From Sphingobacteriaceae bacterium (GTDB taxonomy: Bacteria; Bacteroidota; Bacteroidia; Sphingobacteriales; Sphingobacteriaceae), in contig CANHGR010000001.1 of the NCBI GenBank assembly GCA_947460875.1, positions 104,681-168,680 of the forward strand: 64,000 nt of DNA, read 5' to 3'. Under the pieces are notes generated by a model, which saw nothing but the letters and a program-made list of their open reading frames with translations, was not told the DNA's origin and searched no databases. The stretch's first letter is position 1, and each line of letters starts with the position of its first letter. Of this stretch, positions 35,520 to 43,152 are shown in pieces. Both the position numbers and the translations under genes were made by a program.

Positions 35520-36154
35520 AGATCTAGCAGGTCGATTGACGAGGTTGGCTTCATTAGATTATATTTTACATTCAATTCATGTATGAATTTTAGTATCTCC
35601 TCACGTCCGTCGCGTGTTTCAGATGAGGTGACAAACTCTTGAGGTACTTCCTCAAAGTAACCAAGCATGGTTTTGTTGAACAAAGCCGCATTTTGTTTGG
35701 TTTTAAAGTCGGACTGTTTGTCTGCCTTAGTATAAACGATTAGAAATGGTATGCCGTTCTCGCCTAACCAACAGCAGAACTCTATATCGATTTTTTGAGG
35801 CTTAATCCGGCTGTCAATCAAAACAAATACGCACTGTAAGTTTTCACGGTTTTTAAGATAGTAGTGAATAAATTTTTGCCAGTCGCTGCGGTTTGATCGT
35901 GATGTTTTTGCATAACCATAACCAGGAAGATCGACAATATACCATGCTTCGTTTATCAGAAAATGGTTTATCAGCTGGGTTTTTCCTGGTGTCTGAGAAG
36001 TTTTTGCTAGTCCTTTTTTATTGACCAGCATATTGATTAATGATGATTTGCCCACGTTTGAACGTCCAATGAATGCATATTCGGGTATCACCGGAAGGGG
36101 TAATTTATCAGTTCGGGTATTGCTGCATACAAACTCGGCAGATTTTATAATCAT
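35516..36154 (-). CDS. engB: Ribosome biogenesis GTPase YihA/YsxC/EngB
   Basis: Essential GTPase for 50S subunit assembly, 212 residues. G1 is GRSNVGKSSL, G2 region KTSQTPGKTQLINHF, G3 DLPGYGYAK, G4 TKAD and G5 TSSETRDG. The start MIIKSAEFVCSN is the normal N-terminus for Bacteroidota homologues. A TAACTTTG -7 box ends only four bases before the ATG, so the transcript is probably leaderless. It overlaps ubiA by four bases and is divergent from ubiE across a 73-base gap holding a perfect palindrome. Confidence 0.94.
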   Translation of the reverse strand: MIIKSAEFVCSNTRTDKLPLPVIPEYAFIGRSNVGKSSLINMLVNKKGLAKTSQTPGKTQLINHFLINEAWYIVDLPGYGYAKTSRSNRSDWQKFIHYYLKNRENLQCVFVLIDSRIKPQKIDIEFCCWLGENGIPFLIVYTKADKQSDFKTKQNAALFNKTMLGYFEEVPQEFVTSSETRDGREEILKFIHELNVKYNLMKPTSSIDLLDL

Positions 36155-36158
36155 CCTG

Positions 36159-36166
36159 CAAAGTTA
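36159..36166 (-). promoter_or_regulatory. Candidate -7 box of engB (near-leaderless)
   Basis: TAACTTTG on the minus strand matches TAnnTTTG. The G is separated from the ATG by only four bases, so transcription would begin at or next to the start codon. Confidence 0.55.
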
Positions 36167-36192
36167 GAAATAGCAAGGCATGTATGCTATAA

Positions 36193-36212
36193 AACACTTA
36201 ATATTAAGTGTT
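36193..36212. promoter_or_regulatory. Perfect 20-bp palindrome in the engB/ubiE divergent promoter (candidate operator)
   Basis: AACACTTAATATTAAGTGTT is a perfect palindrome with no central gap. It overlaps the first base of the ubiE -7 box and lies about 27 bases upstream of the engB -7 box, a position from which a dimeric regulator could block one promoter and affect the other. It could also simply be an AT-rich coincidence; the GTGTT/AACAC outer arms argue against that. Confidence 0.5.
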
Positions 36213-36219
36213 ACCTTTG
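36212..36219 (+). promoter_or_regulatory. Candidate -7 box of ubiE
   Basis: TACCTTTG matches TAnnTTTG eight bases before the ubiE ATG, implying a leader of only a few bases. No -33 TTG is evident; the spacer region is filled by the palindrome. Confidence 0.5.
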
Positions 36220-36227
36220 ATTAATCT

Positions 36228-36959
36228 ATGCCGAAAACAGTAACGCCCTACACCGACTTAAACTCTACCAAGAAGCAGCAGGTAGCTACAATGTTCGATA
36301 ATATTTCAAAGACGTATGATTTTTTGAATCATTTTTTGTCTCTCGGAATTGACGTAATATGGCGTAAAATAGCGATTAACGAGCTAAAGAGATGTAATCC
36401 TAAGCTTATTCTCGACGTTGCGACCGGAACCGGTGATTTTGCTTTTGAAGCTTTGTCAATTCTTAAGCCCGACAAGATTATCGGAGTAGATATTTCGCAA
36501 GGGATGCTTGGCGTAGCTGAAGAGAAAATCAAAAAGCGTAAGTTAGAACATGTTTTTGAAGTAAAATTAGGCGATTCAGAGAAGCTTCTTTTCGACGATA
36601 ACGTCTTTGACGCTGTAACGGTTGCTTTTGGAGTTAGAAATTTTGAGAACCTTGAAAAAGGACTGGCCGATATGCTTCGAGTATTAAGGCCGGGAGGCAA
36701 GGCGGTGATTTTAGAATTTTCAAAGCCTCGCGCTTTTCCAGTCAAGCAACTATATAACGTTTACTTTCATTTCATCACGCCGATAGTTGGTAAATTCTTT
36801 TCAAAAGACAGCCGTGCCTATTCCTATCTTCCGGAGTCGGTTCAGAATTTTCCTGACGGTGATGCATTTTCAGGGATGATGCAAAAAGTTGGTTATCAGA
36901 GCACCAATGCGAGGTTACTGGCGTTTGGTATTTGTTCGATTTATACAGGTGTCAAATGA
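36228..36959 (+). CDS. ubiE: Demethylmenaquinone methyltransferase UbiE/MenG
   Basis: SAM-dependent C-methyltransferase of 243 residues carrying out the last step of menaquinone synthesis. The UbiE signature MFDNISKTYDFLNHFLSLGID is followed by motif I LDVATGTGDFAFEAL, GVDISQGML, and VTVAFGVRNFENLEKGLADM with the LRPGGKAVILEFSKP post-motif. Bacteroidota respire with menaquinone, so demethylmenaquinone is the expected substrate. Its stop overlaps the start of the PorT-like gene (ATGA), which indicates translational coupling. Confidence 0.95.
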   Translation: MPKTVTPYTDLNSTKKQQVATMFDNISKTYDFLNHFLSLGIDVIWRKIAINELKRCNPKLILDVATGTGDFAFEALSILKPDKIIGVDISQGMLGVAEEKIKKRKLEHVFEVKLGDSEKLLFDDNVFDAVTVAFGVRNFENLEKGLADMLRVLRPGGKAVILEFSKPRAFPVKQLYNVYFHFITPIVGKFFSKDSRAYSYLPESVQNFPDGDAFSGMMQKVGYQSTNARLLAFGICSIYTGVK

Positions 36960-37687
36960 GGAAACGCATACTCCTTACCGTCTGTTCTATATGTGCCACA
37001 CTTTCTTTGTTTGCTCAGGGTAATTGGGGCGGTGGTGTTGATGAAGAGAAACAGCATTGGGGATATATTTTTCAGTATATCGCTCCCGAATTTAAAATAT
37101 TAAAGAATGCAAACTGGCGAGATCCATATTTTGATACTGAAACGAGCGTGATCGCCACAGATTCACTTTACAGCATTAGCGCGATCGCATCGAAAGGTTT
37201 TGGAATGGGTTTTGTCTCGGACGTCAGACTAGGAGAAAATGCTAACCTGCGTTTTACCCCTGCATTAAGTTTTACAGAGCGAGTTGCGGATTATCGTTAT
37301 GCTAATCCTGCGCAAGACAGACAGCAAAAAGTAGCCGCGGCAACGGTCGATCTGCCTCTTGGAATTAAGCTAAAATCAGACAGAAGAAATAATTTCAGAG
37401 CCTATTTACTTGTGGGCACGAAATACTCGATAGACATAATTTCCAAGGCGAAGACTGACGATACAGGAAATATTGCACTGGAAAAGCTATTAAAAAACAA
37501 TCGAACTATTCTAAGTTACGAAGCTGGATTTGGCTTCGATCTCTATTTTGAGTTCTTTAAAATGTCTCCTGAACTTAAATTGTCGAATTCTTTCAATAGC
37601 GTTTTAAAGCGAGAGAATAACCCCTATTCTACACCTATCGATAAGTTGTTTTTGCGTAGTCTGCAACTAAGCTTATACCTAGAGTAA
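36956..37687 (+). CDS. porT: PorT-like type IX secretion outer-membrane protein
   Basis: A 243-residue protein with a signal peptide (MRKRILLTVCSICATLSLFAQ) and a beta-barrel-like mature part rich in alternating strands ending in a C-terminal FLRSLQLSLYLE strand. Length, the FTPALSFTERVADYRY segment, SAEx-like SYEAGFGFDLYFEFFKMSPELK and above all the location directly after ubiE match PorT, a conserved T9SS component; the ubiE-porT order recurs in Bacteroidota. The ATG overlaps the ubiE stop in ATGA; an earlier in-frame start at 36932 lies inside ubiE and is less likely. The window also encodes a T9SS-sorted cargo. Confidence 0.75.
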   Translation: MRKRILLTVCSICATLSLFAQGNWGGGVDEEKQHWGYIFQYIAPEFKILKNANWRDPYFDTETSVIATDSLYSISAIASKGFGMGFVSDVRLGENANLRFTPALSFTERVADYRYANPAQDRQQKVAAATVDLPLGIKLKSDRRNNFRAYLLVGTKYSIDIISKAKTDDTGNIALEKLLKNNRTILSYEAGFGFDLYFEFFKMSPELKLSNSFNSVLKRENNPYSTPIDKLFLRSLQLSLYLE

Positions 37688-37708
37688 TAAGATTTCATAT
37701 AAACTATG

Positions 37709-37716
37709 TAATTTTG
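37709..37716 (+). promoter_or_regulatory. Candidate -7 box of the SDR gene
   Basis: TAATTTTG matches TAnnTTTG 16 bases before the ATG at 37733, suggesting separate transcription from porT. Confidence 0.4.
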
Positions 37717-37732
37717 GCATAAAAATTTCTAC

Positions 37733-38491
37733 ATGCCTAAACTAGTTTTAATAACCGGCGCCACGTCCGGCTTTGGTGAAGCCTGCGCTCGACTTTTCGC
37801 CAAAGAGGGTTTTAATCTTATACTAACAGGAAGGCGGAAAGATCGATTAGACCAACTATCTAAGTTTCTAAAAGATGAGACCGGGGTTGAAGTAACGACA
37901 GTGGTCTTTGATGTGCGAGACAAACAGGAAGTTGAAGAAAAGTTGGAAGCACTTTCACCCGATTTGAAAAACGTTGATATTCTGATAAACAATGCAGGTT
38001 TAAGCCTTGGGCTTGATCCCATTAATCAGGGCTCAACAGATGATTGGGATATAATGATTGATACTAATGTTAAGGGCTTGTTGTACGTTACACGGGTAGT
38101 ATCCAATTGGATGGTTCCACACAAGCAGGGGCATATCATCAACCTTGGATCGATTGCCGGAAAAGAGACCTATTTAAACGGAAATGTTTACTGTGCTACA
38201 AAATATGCTGTAGATTCGCTCAGCAAAGCGATGCGTATAGACTTGCTTCAACATAACATTCGGGTCACGGCTATCCATCCCGGTGCGGCAGAAACAGAAT
38301 TTTCTGAAGTGCGGTTTAAGGGGGATAAATCGAGAGCGAAATCCGTTTATGATGGATTTGAACCACTAGTCGCGGTTGATATTGCCGAAGCAATCTGGTT
38401 TGTTGTGTCTAGACCGGCACATGTAAATATCAACGAGATGATCATTATGCCATCTGCTCAGGCAAATACAACACATCTAAAAAGAGCTTAA
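37733..38491 (+). CDS. SDR-family NAD(P)-dependent oxidoreductase (YdfG-like)
   Basis: Classical short-chain dehydrogenase of 252 residues. The cofactor motif TGATSGFGEACA is at residues 8-19, an RRKDRL basic patch after beta-2 suggests NADP, NNAG lies near residue 89, and the catalytic tetrad includes Ser in LGSIAG and YCATK. It is close to YdfG, which oxidises L-allo-threonine, serine and 3-hydroxyacids; this substrate assignment is by similarity only. It is followed 23 bases later by the YqeY gene. Confidence 0.88.
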   Translation: MPKLVLITGATSGFGEACARLFAKEGFNLILTGRRKDRLDQLSKFLKDETGVEVTTVVFDVRDKQEVEEKLEALSPDLKNVDILINNAGLSLGLDPINQGSTDDWDIMIDTNVKGLLYVTRVVSNWMVPHKQGHIINLGSIAGKETYLNGNVYCATKYAVDSLSKAMRIDLLQHNIRVTAIHPGAAETEFSEVRFKGDKSRAKSVYDGFEPLVAVDIAEAIWFVVSRPAHVNINEMIIMPSAQANTTHLKRA

Positions 38492-38514
38492 ACTTTCAAT
38501 AAGAAATTTGCACT

Positions 38515-38964
38515 ATGGCATTACAACAACAAATTGATCAGGAAATTAAGTCGGCAATGCTTGCTAAAAATGTGGTACGCCTTAGAGGACTTAGAGCAAT
38601 AAAAGCAGCGCTTTTGTTGGCAAATACTGAGAAAGGAGCATCGGAAGATCTCGCAGAGGATACTGAAATGAAAGTGCTACAAAAGCTTGCGAAGCAACGC
38701 AAAGAATCTGCAGAAATATATAAGACTCAAAATCGTCAAGATCTTTATATAATAGAAATAGAGGAATTGGACGTAATAGAATCTTTTCTGCCCAAACAAT
38801 TAGATCGCCAGGAAATAATAGGTTATGTTAGCCGGATTATTGAAAAAGTGGGAGCGCAAGGTATCAAGGATATGGGGAAGGTGATTGGTATTGCTAATAA
38901 AGAGCTCTCAGGAAAAGCAGACGGAAAGACAATATCGGAAATTGTAAAGGAACAGTTAACTTGA
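38515..38964 (+). CDS. GatB/YqeY domain-containing protein
   Basis: A 149-residue YqeY-family protein related to the tail domain of the GatB amidotransferase subunit. It consists of two helical bundles with the conserved MLAKNVVRLRGLRAIKAAL and QRKESAEIYKTQNRQDLYIIE segments, and a C-terminal MGKVIGIANKELSGKADGKT. The family is thought to bind tRNA or assist tRNA-dependent amidation, but its role is not settled. It follows the SDR gene at 23 bases, so the two are likely co-transcribed. Confidence 0.9.
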   Translation: MALQQQIDQEIKSAMLAKNVVRLRGLRAIKAALLLANTEKGASEDLAEDTEMKVLQKLAKQRKESAEIYKTQNRQDLYIIEIEELDVIESFLPKQLDRQEIIGYVSRIIEKVGAQGIKDMGKVIGIANKELSGKADGKTISEIVKEQLT

Positions 38965-39072
38965 TTAATTTTTATTTGATAATTAGTGGTTATCAGTGTA
39001 AAAACTTACTTTTATTACCATATCCGTTTTAATACGACAGAATCAGTATTTTAGAAATTACGTGTAATATTT

Positions 39073-39837
39073 ATGGAGTTTGCCATCAAAGAAGAAAAAG
39101 GATTCAAGTATATCGAAGAAGGCGAAGGAGAAGTCTTGTTATTGCTCCATGGATTGATGGGCGCTTTGAGTAATTGGGATCAGGTGGTACACGAGTTTAA
39201 GCCGAGATACAAAGTTATAATACCTGTATTGCCTCTTTACGATTTGCCCCTGCTTACTACCGGTGTAAAGAGCCTCGCAAAGTTTGTCAATAAATTCATG
39301 AAGTTTAAGAAGCTCGATCAGGTTATTCTGCTCGGAAATTCTTTAGGTGGACATATTGCATTAATTCATACATTAAATCATCACGAAACAGTGAAAGCTC
39401 TTGTGCTTGCCGGAAGCTCAGGTTTGTATGAAAACTCATTTGGAGGGTCGTTTCCGAAGAGAGAGAGTTATGACTTTATTAAGGAGCGCGTAGAGTTTAC
39501 ATTCTATGACCCTGCTACTGCTACCAAGGAACTTGTAGACGACGTATTTGCCACGGTGAACGACCGCTTTAGGGTAATCCGAATTCTTGCCATGGCAAAA
39601 TCTGCCATTAGACATAATATGGCGCAAGAACTTCATAAAATAACAATACCGGTTAGCCTTATCTGGGGCAGAAATGATCAGGTTACTCCACCGGAAGTTG
39701 CCGTAGAATTCCATGAACTGCTGCCTAATTCAGAGCTTAATTGGGTTGATAAATGCGGACATGCACCAATGATGGAACAACCCGAGGAATTCAATGTTCA
39801 TCTAAATAAGTTTCTTGACAGGATATTATTAAAATAA
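39073..39837 (+). CDS. Alpha/beta-fold hydrolase
   Basis: A 254-residue cytoplasmic hydrolase. The oxyanion region is LLLHGLMGALSNWD near residue 23, the nucleophile elbow GNSLGGHIAL places Ser near residue 97, the acid is in WGRNDQVTPPEV and the catalytic histidine in CGHAPMMEQPEEF. The lid is short. Substrate unknown; esterases and C-C hydrolases share this pattern. It is coupled to the next gene: its stop TAA and the ATG of the CBS protein overlap at 39837. Confidence 0.88.
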   Translation: MEFAIKEEKGFKYIEEGEGEVLLLLHGLMGALSNWDQVVHEFKPRYKVIIPVLPLYDLPLLTTGVKSLAKFVNKFMKFKKLDQVILLGNSLGGHIALIHTLNHHETVKALVLAGSSGLYENSFGGSFPKRESYDFIKERVEFTFYDPATATKELVDDVFATVNDRFRVIRILAMAKSAIRHNMAQELHKITIPVSLIWGRNDQVTPPEVAVEFHELLPNSELNWVDKCGHAPMMEQPEEFNVHLNKFLDRILLK

Positions 39838-40496
39838 TGATTGCTGCTGAATTAATAGCTGATATCATCCCTCCGTTAAAAACTTCTGACTCTGTACAGA
39901 AGGCTTTTGACCGTATGAATGAATTCAGGGTTAGTCATCTGCCCGTAGTTAATGGTTCAGAATTCGTCTGTCTTATTTCTGAGGACGATATGATAGAAGC
40001 TGTTGAGTATAGTATACCGGTTGGAGAACTCAACCTGTCGCTAAGGCATCTCTTTGTTTTCGAAAGCCAACATGTATATGATGTCATTAGATTGTTCTAC
40101 GAGCAAAAGCTGAGTGTTGTTCCAGTCCTAGATCAGATGAAGAAATACGTTGGAATGATCTCTATTAATACGATGATGGAGTACATGGCTACGCTAACTT
40201 CCATCAAAGAGCCTGGAGGTATAGTTGTATTGGAAATTAGTAATAAAAGTAATTCTCTTGCTCACATCGCGCAGATAGCAGAATCTGGAAATGCTCAAAT
40301 ATTAAGTTCATATATTCAGTCCTTCCCAGATTCTACCCGCCTAGAAGTAACACTAAAGCTTAACAGAACAGACATTTCTGCAATAGTTGCTTCCTTCTCT
40401 AGGTATGACTATTCGGTAGTCGCTACTTATAATGATATCAAAAATGATAGTACGCAAGATCGATATGATCAACTCATGAACTATCTGGATATATAA
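39837..40496 (+). CDS. CBS-domain protein with C-terminal ACT-like domain
   Basis: A 219-residue cytoplasmic protein. Residues 1-125 form a pair of CBS domains (SVQKAFDRMNEFRVSHLPVV and IRLFYEQKLSVVPVLDQM), which usually bind adenine nucleotides as energy sensors. Residues 140-215 (GGIVVLEISNKSNSLAHIAQ through RYDYSVVATYND) resemble an ACT regulatory domain. No catalytic domain is present, so it is probably a sensor or regulator of an unknown partner. It lies between the hydrolase and nadK, overlapping the former by one base and 10 bases before the latter. Confidence 0.85.
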   Translation: MIAAELIADIIPPLKTSDSVQKAFDRMNEFRVSHLPVVNGSEFVCLISEDDMIEAVEYSIPVGELNLSLRHLFVFESQHVYDVIRLFYEQKLSVVPVLDQMKKYVGMISINTMMEYMATLTSIKEPGGIVVLEISNKSNSLAHIAQIAESGNAQILSSYIQSFPDSTRLEVTLKLNRTDISAIVASFSRYDYSVVATYNDIKNDSTQDRYDQLMNYLDI

Positions 40497-40506
40497 CCCC
40501 TCTCTA

Positions 40507-41388
40507 ATGAAGATTGCAATTTATGGACGGGAATTTAACAACACAGTTCTTCCCTATGTACAACAAGTTTTCGATTCGCTAAACCAAAGGGATATAGAGT
40601 TATTCGTATTTGATAAATACTGTGAGTTTGTTTCAAACAAGATAAAATTTGCAAAGAAGCCAAATTTGTTTTCAGATTACAATGACCTGAAAGGGCAGGT
40701 AGATGTACTATTAAGCCTTGGAGGCGATGGAACAATGCTTGATACAGTCGCCTTAGTTCGCGATTCGAAAATTCCGGTTATAGGTATTAACCTTGGACGC
40801 TTAGGCTTTCTGGCTAGTATTAATAAAAATGATATAGATGCTGCAATCAATAGCCTAATTAACCGAGACTTCACCCTTGACAGCCGAGTTTTACTTAGTA
40901 TTGAGTCTGACCGGGAATTGTTTGGGGAGGTCAATGTAGCTTTAAACGATTTAATAATTCATAGAAGAGATAATGCCAATATGATGATCATTCACGCTTA
41001 TCTGAATGATGAATTTTTGAATTCATATTGGGCGGATGGTTTGATAATCGCAACGCCAACAGGATCAACGGCATATTCCCTTAGTTGCGGTGGACCGATC
41101 ATCTTTCCCGGGTCGGGTAATTTCGTAATTACTCCCATATCTCCCCATAATCTAACGGTGCGTCCGATTGTCCTTTCGGATTCAAATGTTCTCTCTTTTG
41201 AAATCGAAGGAAGAAATTCAAAATATTTACTCTCCTGCGATTCACGAACTGAGAAGATCCCGACTTCAACCAGATTTACGGTAAAAAAGGCTGCTTATCA
41301 TATCAACTTGGTCAGACTAAATAATGAAACTTATTTATCTACATTGAGAAATAAATTACTTTGGGGTATTGACACCCGAAACTATTAA
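40507..41388 (+). CDS. nadK: NAD kinase
   Basis: Phosphorylates NAD to NADP using ATP or polyphosphate, 293 residues. The diagnostic motifs are LGGDGTMLD (GGDG), NLGRLGFLA, the NE/D motif region ALNDLIIHRR and the conserved glycine-rich TPTGSTAYSLSCGGPI. The start at 40507 follows the CBS gene by ten bases. Six bases after its stop begins the DUF6089 gene, opening the envelope series nadK - DUF6089 - uppS - bamA - skp - skp that is conserved in Bacteroidota. Confidence 0.95.
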   Translation: MKIAIYGREFNNTVLPYVQQVFDSLNQRDIELFVFDKYCEFVSNKIKFAKKPNLFSDYNDLKGQVDVLLSLGGDGTMLDTVALVRDSKIPVIGINLGRLGFLASINKNDIDAAINSLINRDFTLDSRVLLSIESDRELFGEVNVALNDLIIHRRDNANMMIIHAYLNDEFLNSYWADGLIIATPTGSTAYSLSCGGPIIFPGSGNFVITPISPHNLTVRPIVLSDSNVLSFEIEGRNSKYLLSCDSRTEKIPTSTRFTVKKAAYHINLVRLNNETYLSTLRNKLLWGIDTRNY

Positions 41389-41394
41389 TGCTTC

Positions 41395-42192
41395 ATGTAT
41401 AAACTTTTCTTAACAGGATTATTTTTACTCTTTTTTTATACCGTTTCGGCGCAGTCGTGGGAGGTGGGGGCCAGTTCTGGTGGTTCAGGATATTTAGGGG
41501 ACCTCAACCAGTCAAAGCCATATAAGCTATCAAATATTGCGTTCGGAGGATTAATAAAAAGAAATCTAGATCCATATTGGTCTTTTAAGTTCAGTCTGTT
41601 ATACGGCAAGATAGCCGCAAACGACGCCAATTCAGACAATGCCCAGTTTCGGCAACGAAACCTTAGTTTTTTTTCGCAATTAGCAGAGCTTAGCTTGCAG
41701 ACAGAATTCAATCTGTTTAAATACGTTCCCTCAATCAGCGACAAAGTATACACGCCTTATCTTTTTGCGGGAGTTAGTTATGTGGCTTTTAATCCTAAAG
41801 CCAGATATAAAGGCGAAGTCTATGAGTTGAATCCATACAGAACAGAGGGGCAATCGGCAAACGAACGATATAAAACAGAAGCAGTTGCCATCCCGTTTGG
41901 AGCGGGCATTAAATACAACATTGCAGGCAAATGGAATATTATCGGTGAATTAGGTTATCGCACGGCGTTTACAGATTTTCTTGACGACGTCAGTGGCGTT
42001 TATCCAAACGTCGCGTTGTTTACAAACGGAACGGCGGCCGCCCTGTCTGATCGATCGGGCGAGAATACCGGGGTATATATTGGGGCTACTGGAACACAGC
42101 GAGGTGATTTTCGAAAAAGAGACACCTATATGTTTGCTATAATCAGTTTGACATATACGTTTATCACTCCCAAATGCTACGTTTTTAAGTAG
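41395..42192 (+). CDS. DUF6089 outer-membrane beta-barrel protein
   Basis: A 265-residue outer-membrane protein with a signal peptide (MYKLFLTGLFLLFFYTVSAQ). The mature part is barrel-like: WEVGASSGGSGYLGDLNQSK at the start, AGVSYVAFNPKARYKGEVYE in the middle, GIKYNIAGKWNIIGELGYRT, and a final MFAIISLTYTFI strand. The DUF6089 family has no established role; its constant position before uppS and bamA suggests a part in envelope assembly. It begins six bases after nadK. Confidence 0.82.
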   Translation: MYKLFLTGLFLLFFYTVSAQSWEVGASSGGSGYLGDLNQSKPYKLSNIAFGGLIKRNLDPYWSFKFSLLYGKIAANDANSDNAQFRQRNLSFFSQLAELSLQTEFNLFKYVPSISDKVYTPYLFAGVSYVAFNPKARYKGEVYELNPYRTEGQSANERYKTEAVAIPFGAGIKYNIAGKWNIIGELGYRTAFTDFLDDVSGVYPNVALFTNGTAAALSDRSGENTGVYIGATGTQRGDFRKRDTYMFAIISLTYTFITPKCYVFK

Positions 42193-42279
42193 TAATTGCT
42201 GCATTAAGCAATTACAGATTGCGCAGAAATTAATTTTATTGATTTGTTGGGCATAGTAAAAAAGAGTACAATTTAGTTT

Positions 42280-42287
42280 TACCTTTG
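42280..42287 (+). promoter_or_regulatory. Candidate -7 box of uppS
   Basis: TACCTTTG matches TAnnTTTG and lies 63 bases before the uppS start, giving a leader of about 55 bases. No TTG at the right distance upstream. Confidence 0.4.
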
Positions 42288-42350
42288 CGCACTGAAATTA
42301 AAGCTGTTGTTTTAGATACTAAAGTCTCAGTTTAGAGAAATTCTTATACC

Positions 42351-43091
42351 GTGGGTTTAAAAGAACAGATAGATCTAGAACGCTTGCCTCAGCATATTGC
42401 TGTCATTATGGACGGAAATGGTCGCTGGGCAAAAAGCAAAGGAAAATTGCGTGTCTTTGGGCATAAGAACGGTGTAATTGCAGTACGCGATACTGTTGAA
42501 GGAGCAGTAGAAATTGGCGTTCCATATTTAACAGTCTATGCGTTTTCTACCGAAAACTGGAATCGCCCCAAATATGAGGTGAATGCGCTAATGGAACTCT
42601 TGGTTTCAACAATTAACAAAGAAACCAAGACATTAATGGAAAATGGTGTTCGCCTTAATGCAATTGGGGATCTTAAGCAGCTTCCATCTGCTTGTTTAAA
42701 GCAACTAAATCAAGCAATAGAAAAAACAAAAGATAATAAGCGATGCATTCTTACTCTTGCTTTGAGTTATAGTTCAAGGTGGGAGATTGTTGAAGCGTCC
42801 CGGCAACTGGCAAAAGATGTTAAAGAGGGGATACTTCAGCCTGAGGAAATAAATGAATCTACTTTTATCTCAAAATTAACAACAGCCGATATGCCCGATC
42901 CTGAATTAATGATCCGAACTAGTGGTGAGTGTCGGATAAGCAATTATCTGCTCTGGCAGTTGGCCTATGCGGAACTTTATTTCACAACAACGTTATGGCC
43001 TGATTTTAGAAGGGACGATCTTTTTGCAGCGATAATTGATTATCAAAAGCGGGAAAGAAGGTTCGGAAAGATCAGCGAACAACTCAACTAA
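42351..43091 (+). CDS. uppS: Undecaprenyl diphosphate synthase (isoprenyl transferase)
   Basis: Cis-prenyltransferase of 246 residues that extends farnesyl diphosphate to the C55 carrier lipid for peptidoglycan and O-antigen. Conserved regions are AVIMDGNGRWAKSKG with the catalytic aspartate near residue 22, FSTENWNRP, and the C-terminal RTSGECRISNYLLWQLAYAE. Translation appears to start at GTG 42351; no ATG precedes in frame. It lies between DUF6089 and bamA, in the conserved envelope cluster. Confidence 0.95.
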   Translation: MGLKEQIDLERLPQHIAVIMDGNGRWAKSKGKLRVFGHKNGVIAVRDTVEGAVEIGVPYLTVYAFSTENWNRPKYEVNALMELLVSTINKETKTLMENGVRLNAIGDLKQLPSACLKQLNQAIEKTKDNKRCILTLALSYSSRWEIVEASRQLAKDVKEGILQPEEINESTFISKLTTADMPDPELMIRTSGECRISNYLLWQLAYAELYFTTTLWPDFRRDDLFAAIIDYQKRERRFGKISEQLN

Positions 43092-43152
43092 TTTTACTTT
43101 TAACACTTTTTAACAACTGTTTAAGCTAATTTAGCAGTCAATTGATTGACAA

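Noticed and set aside
36329..36745. A 138-codon minus-strand open frame inside ubiE
   Set aside because: Antisense to a complete, conserved methyltransferase.
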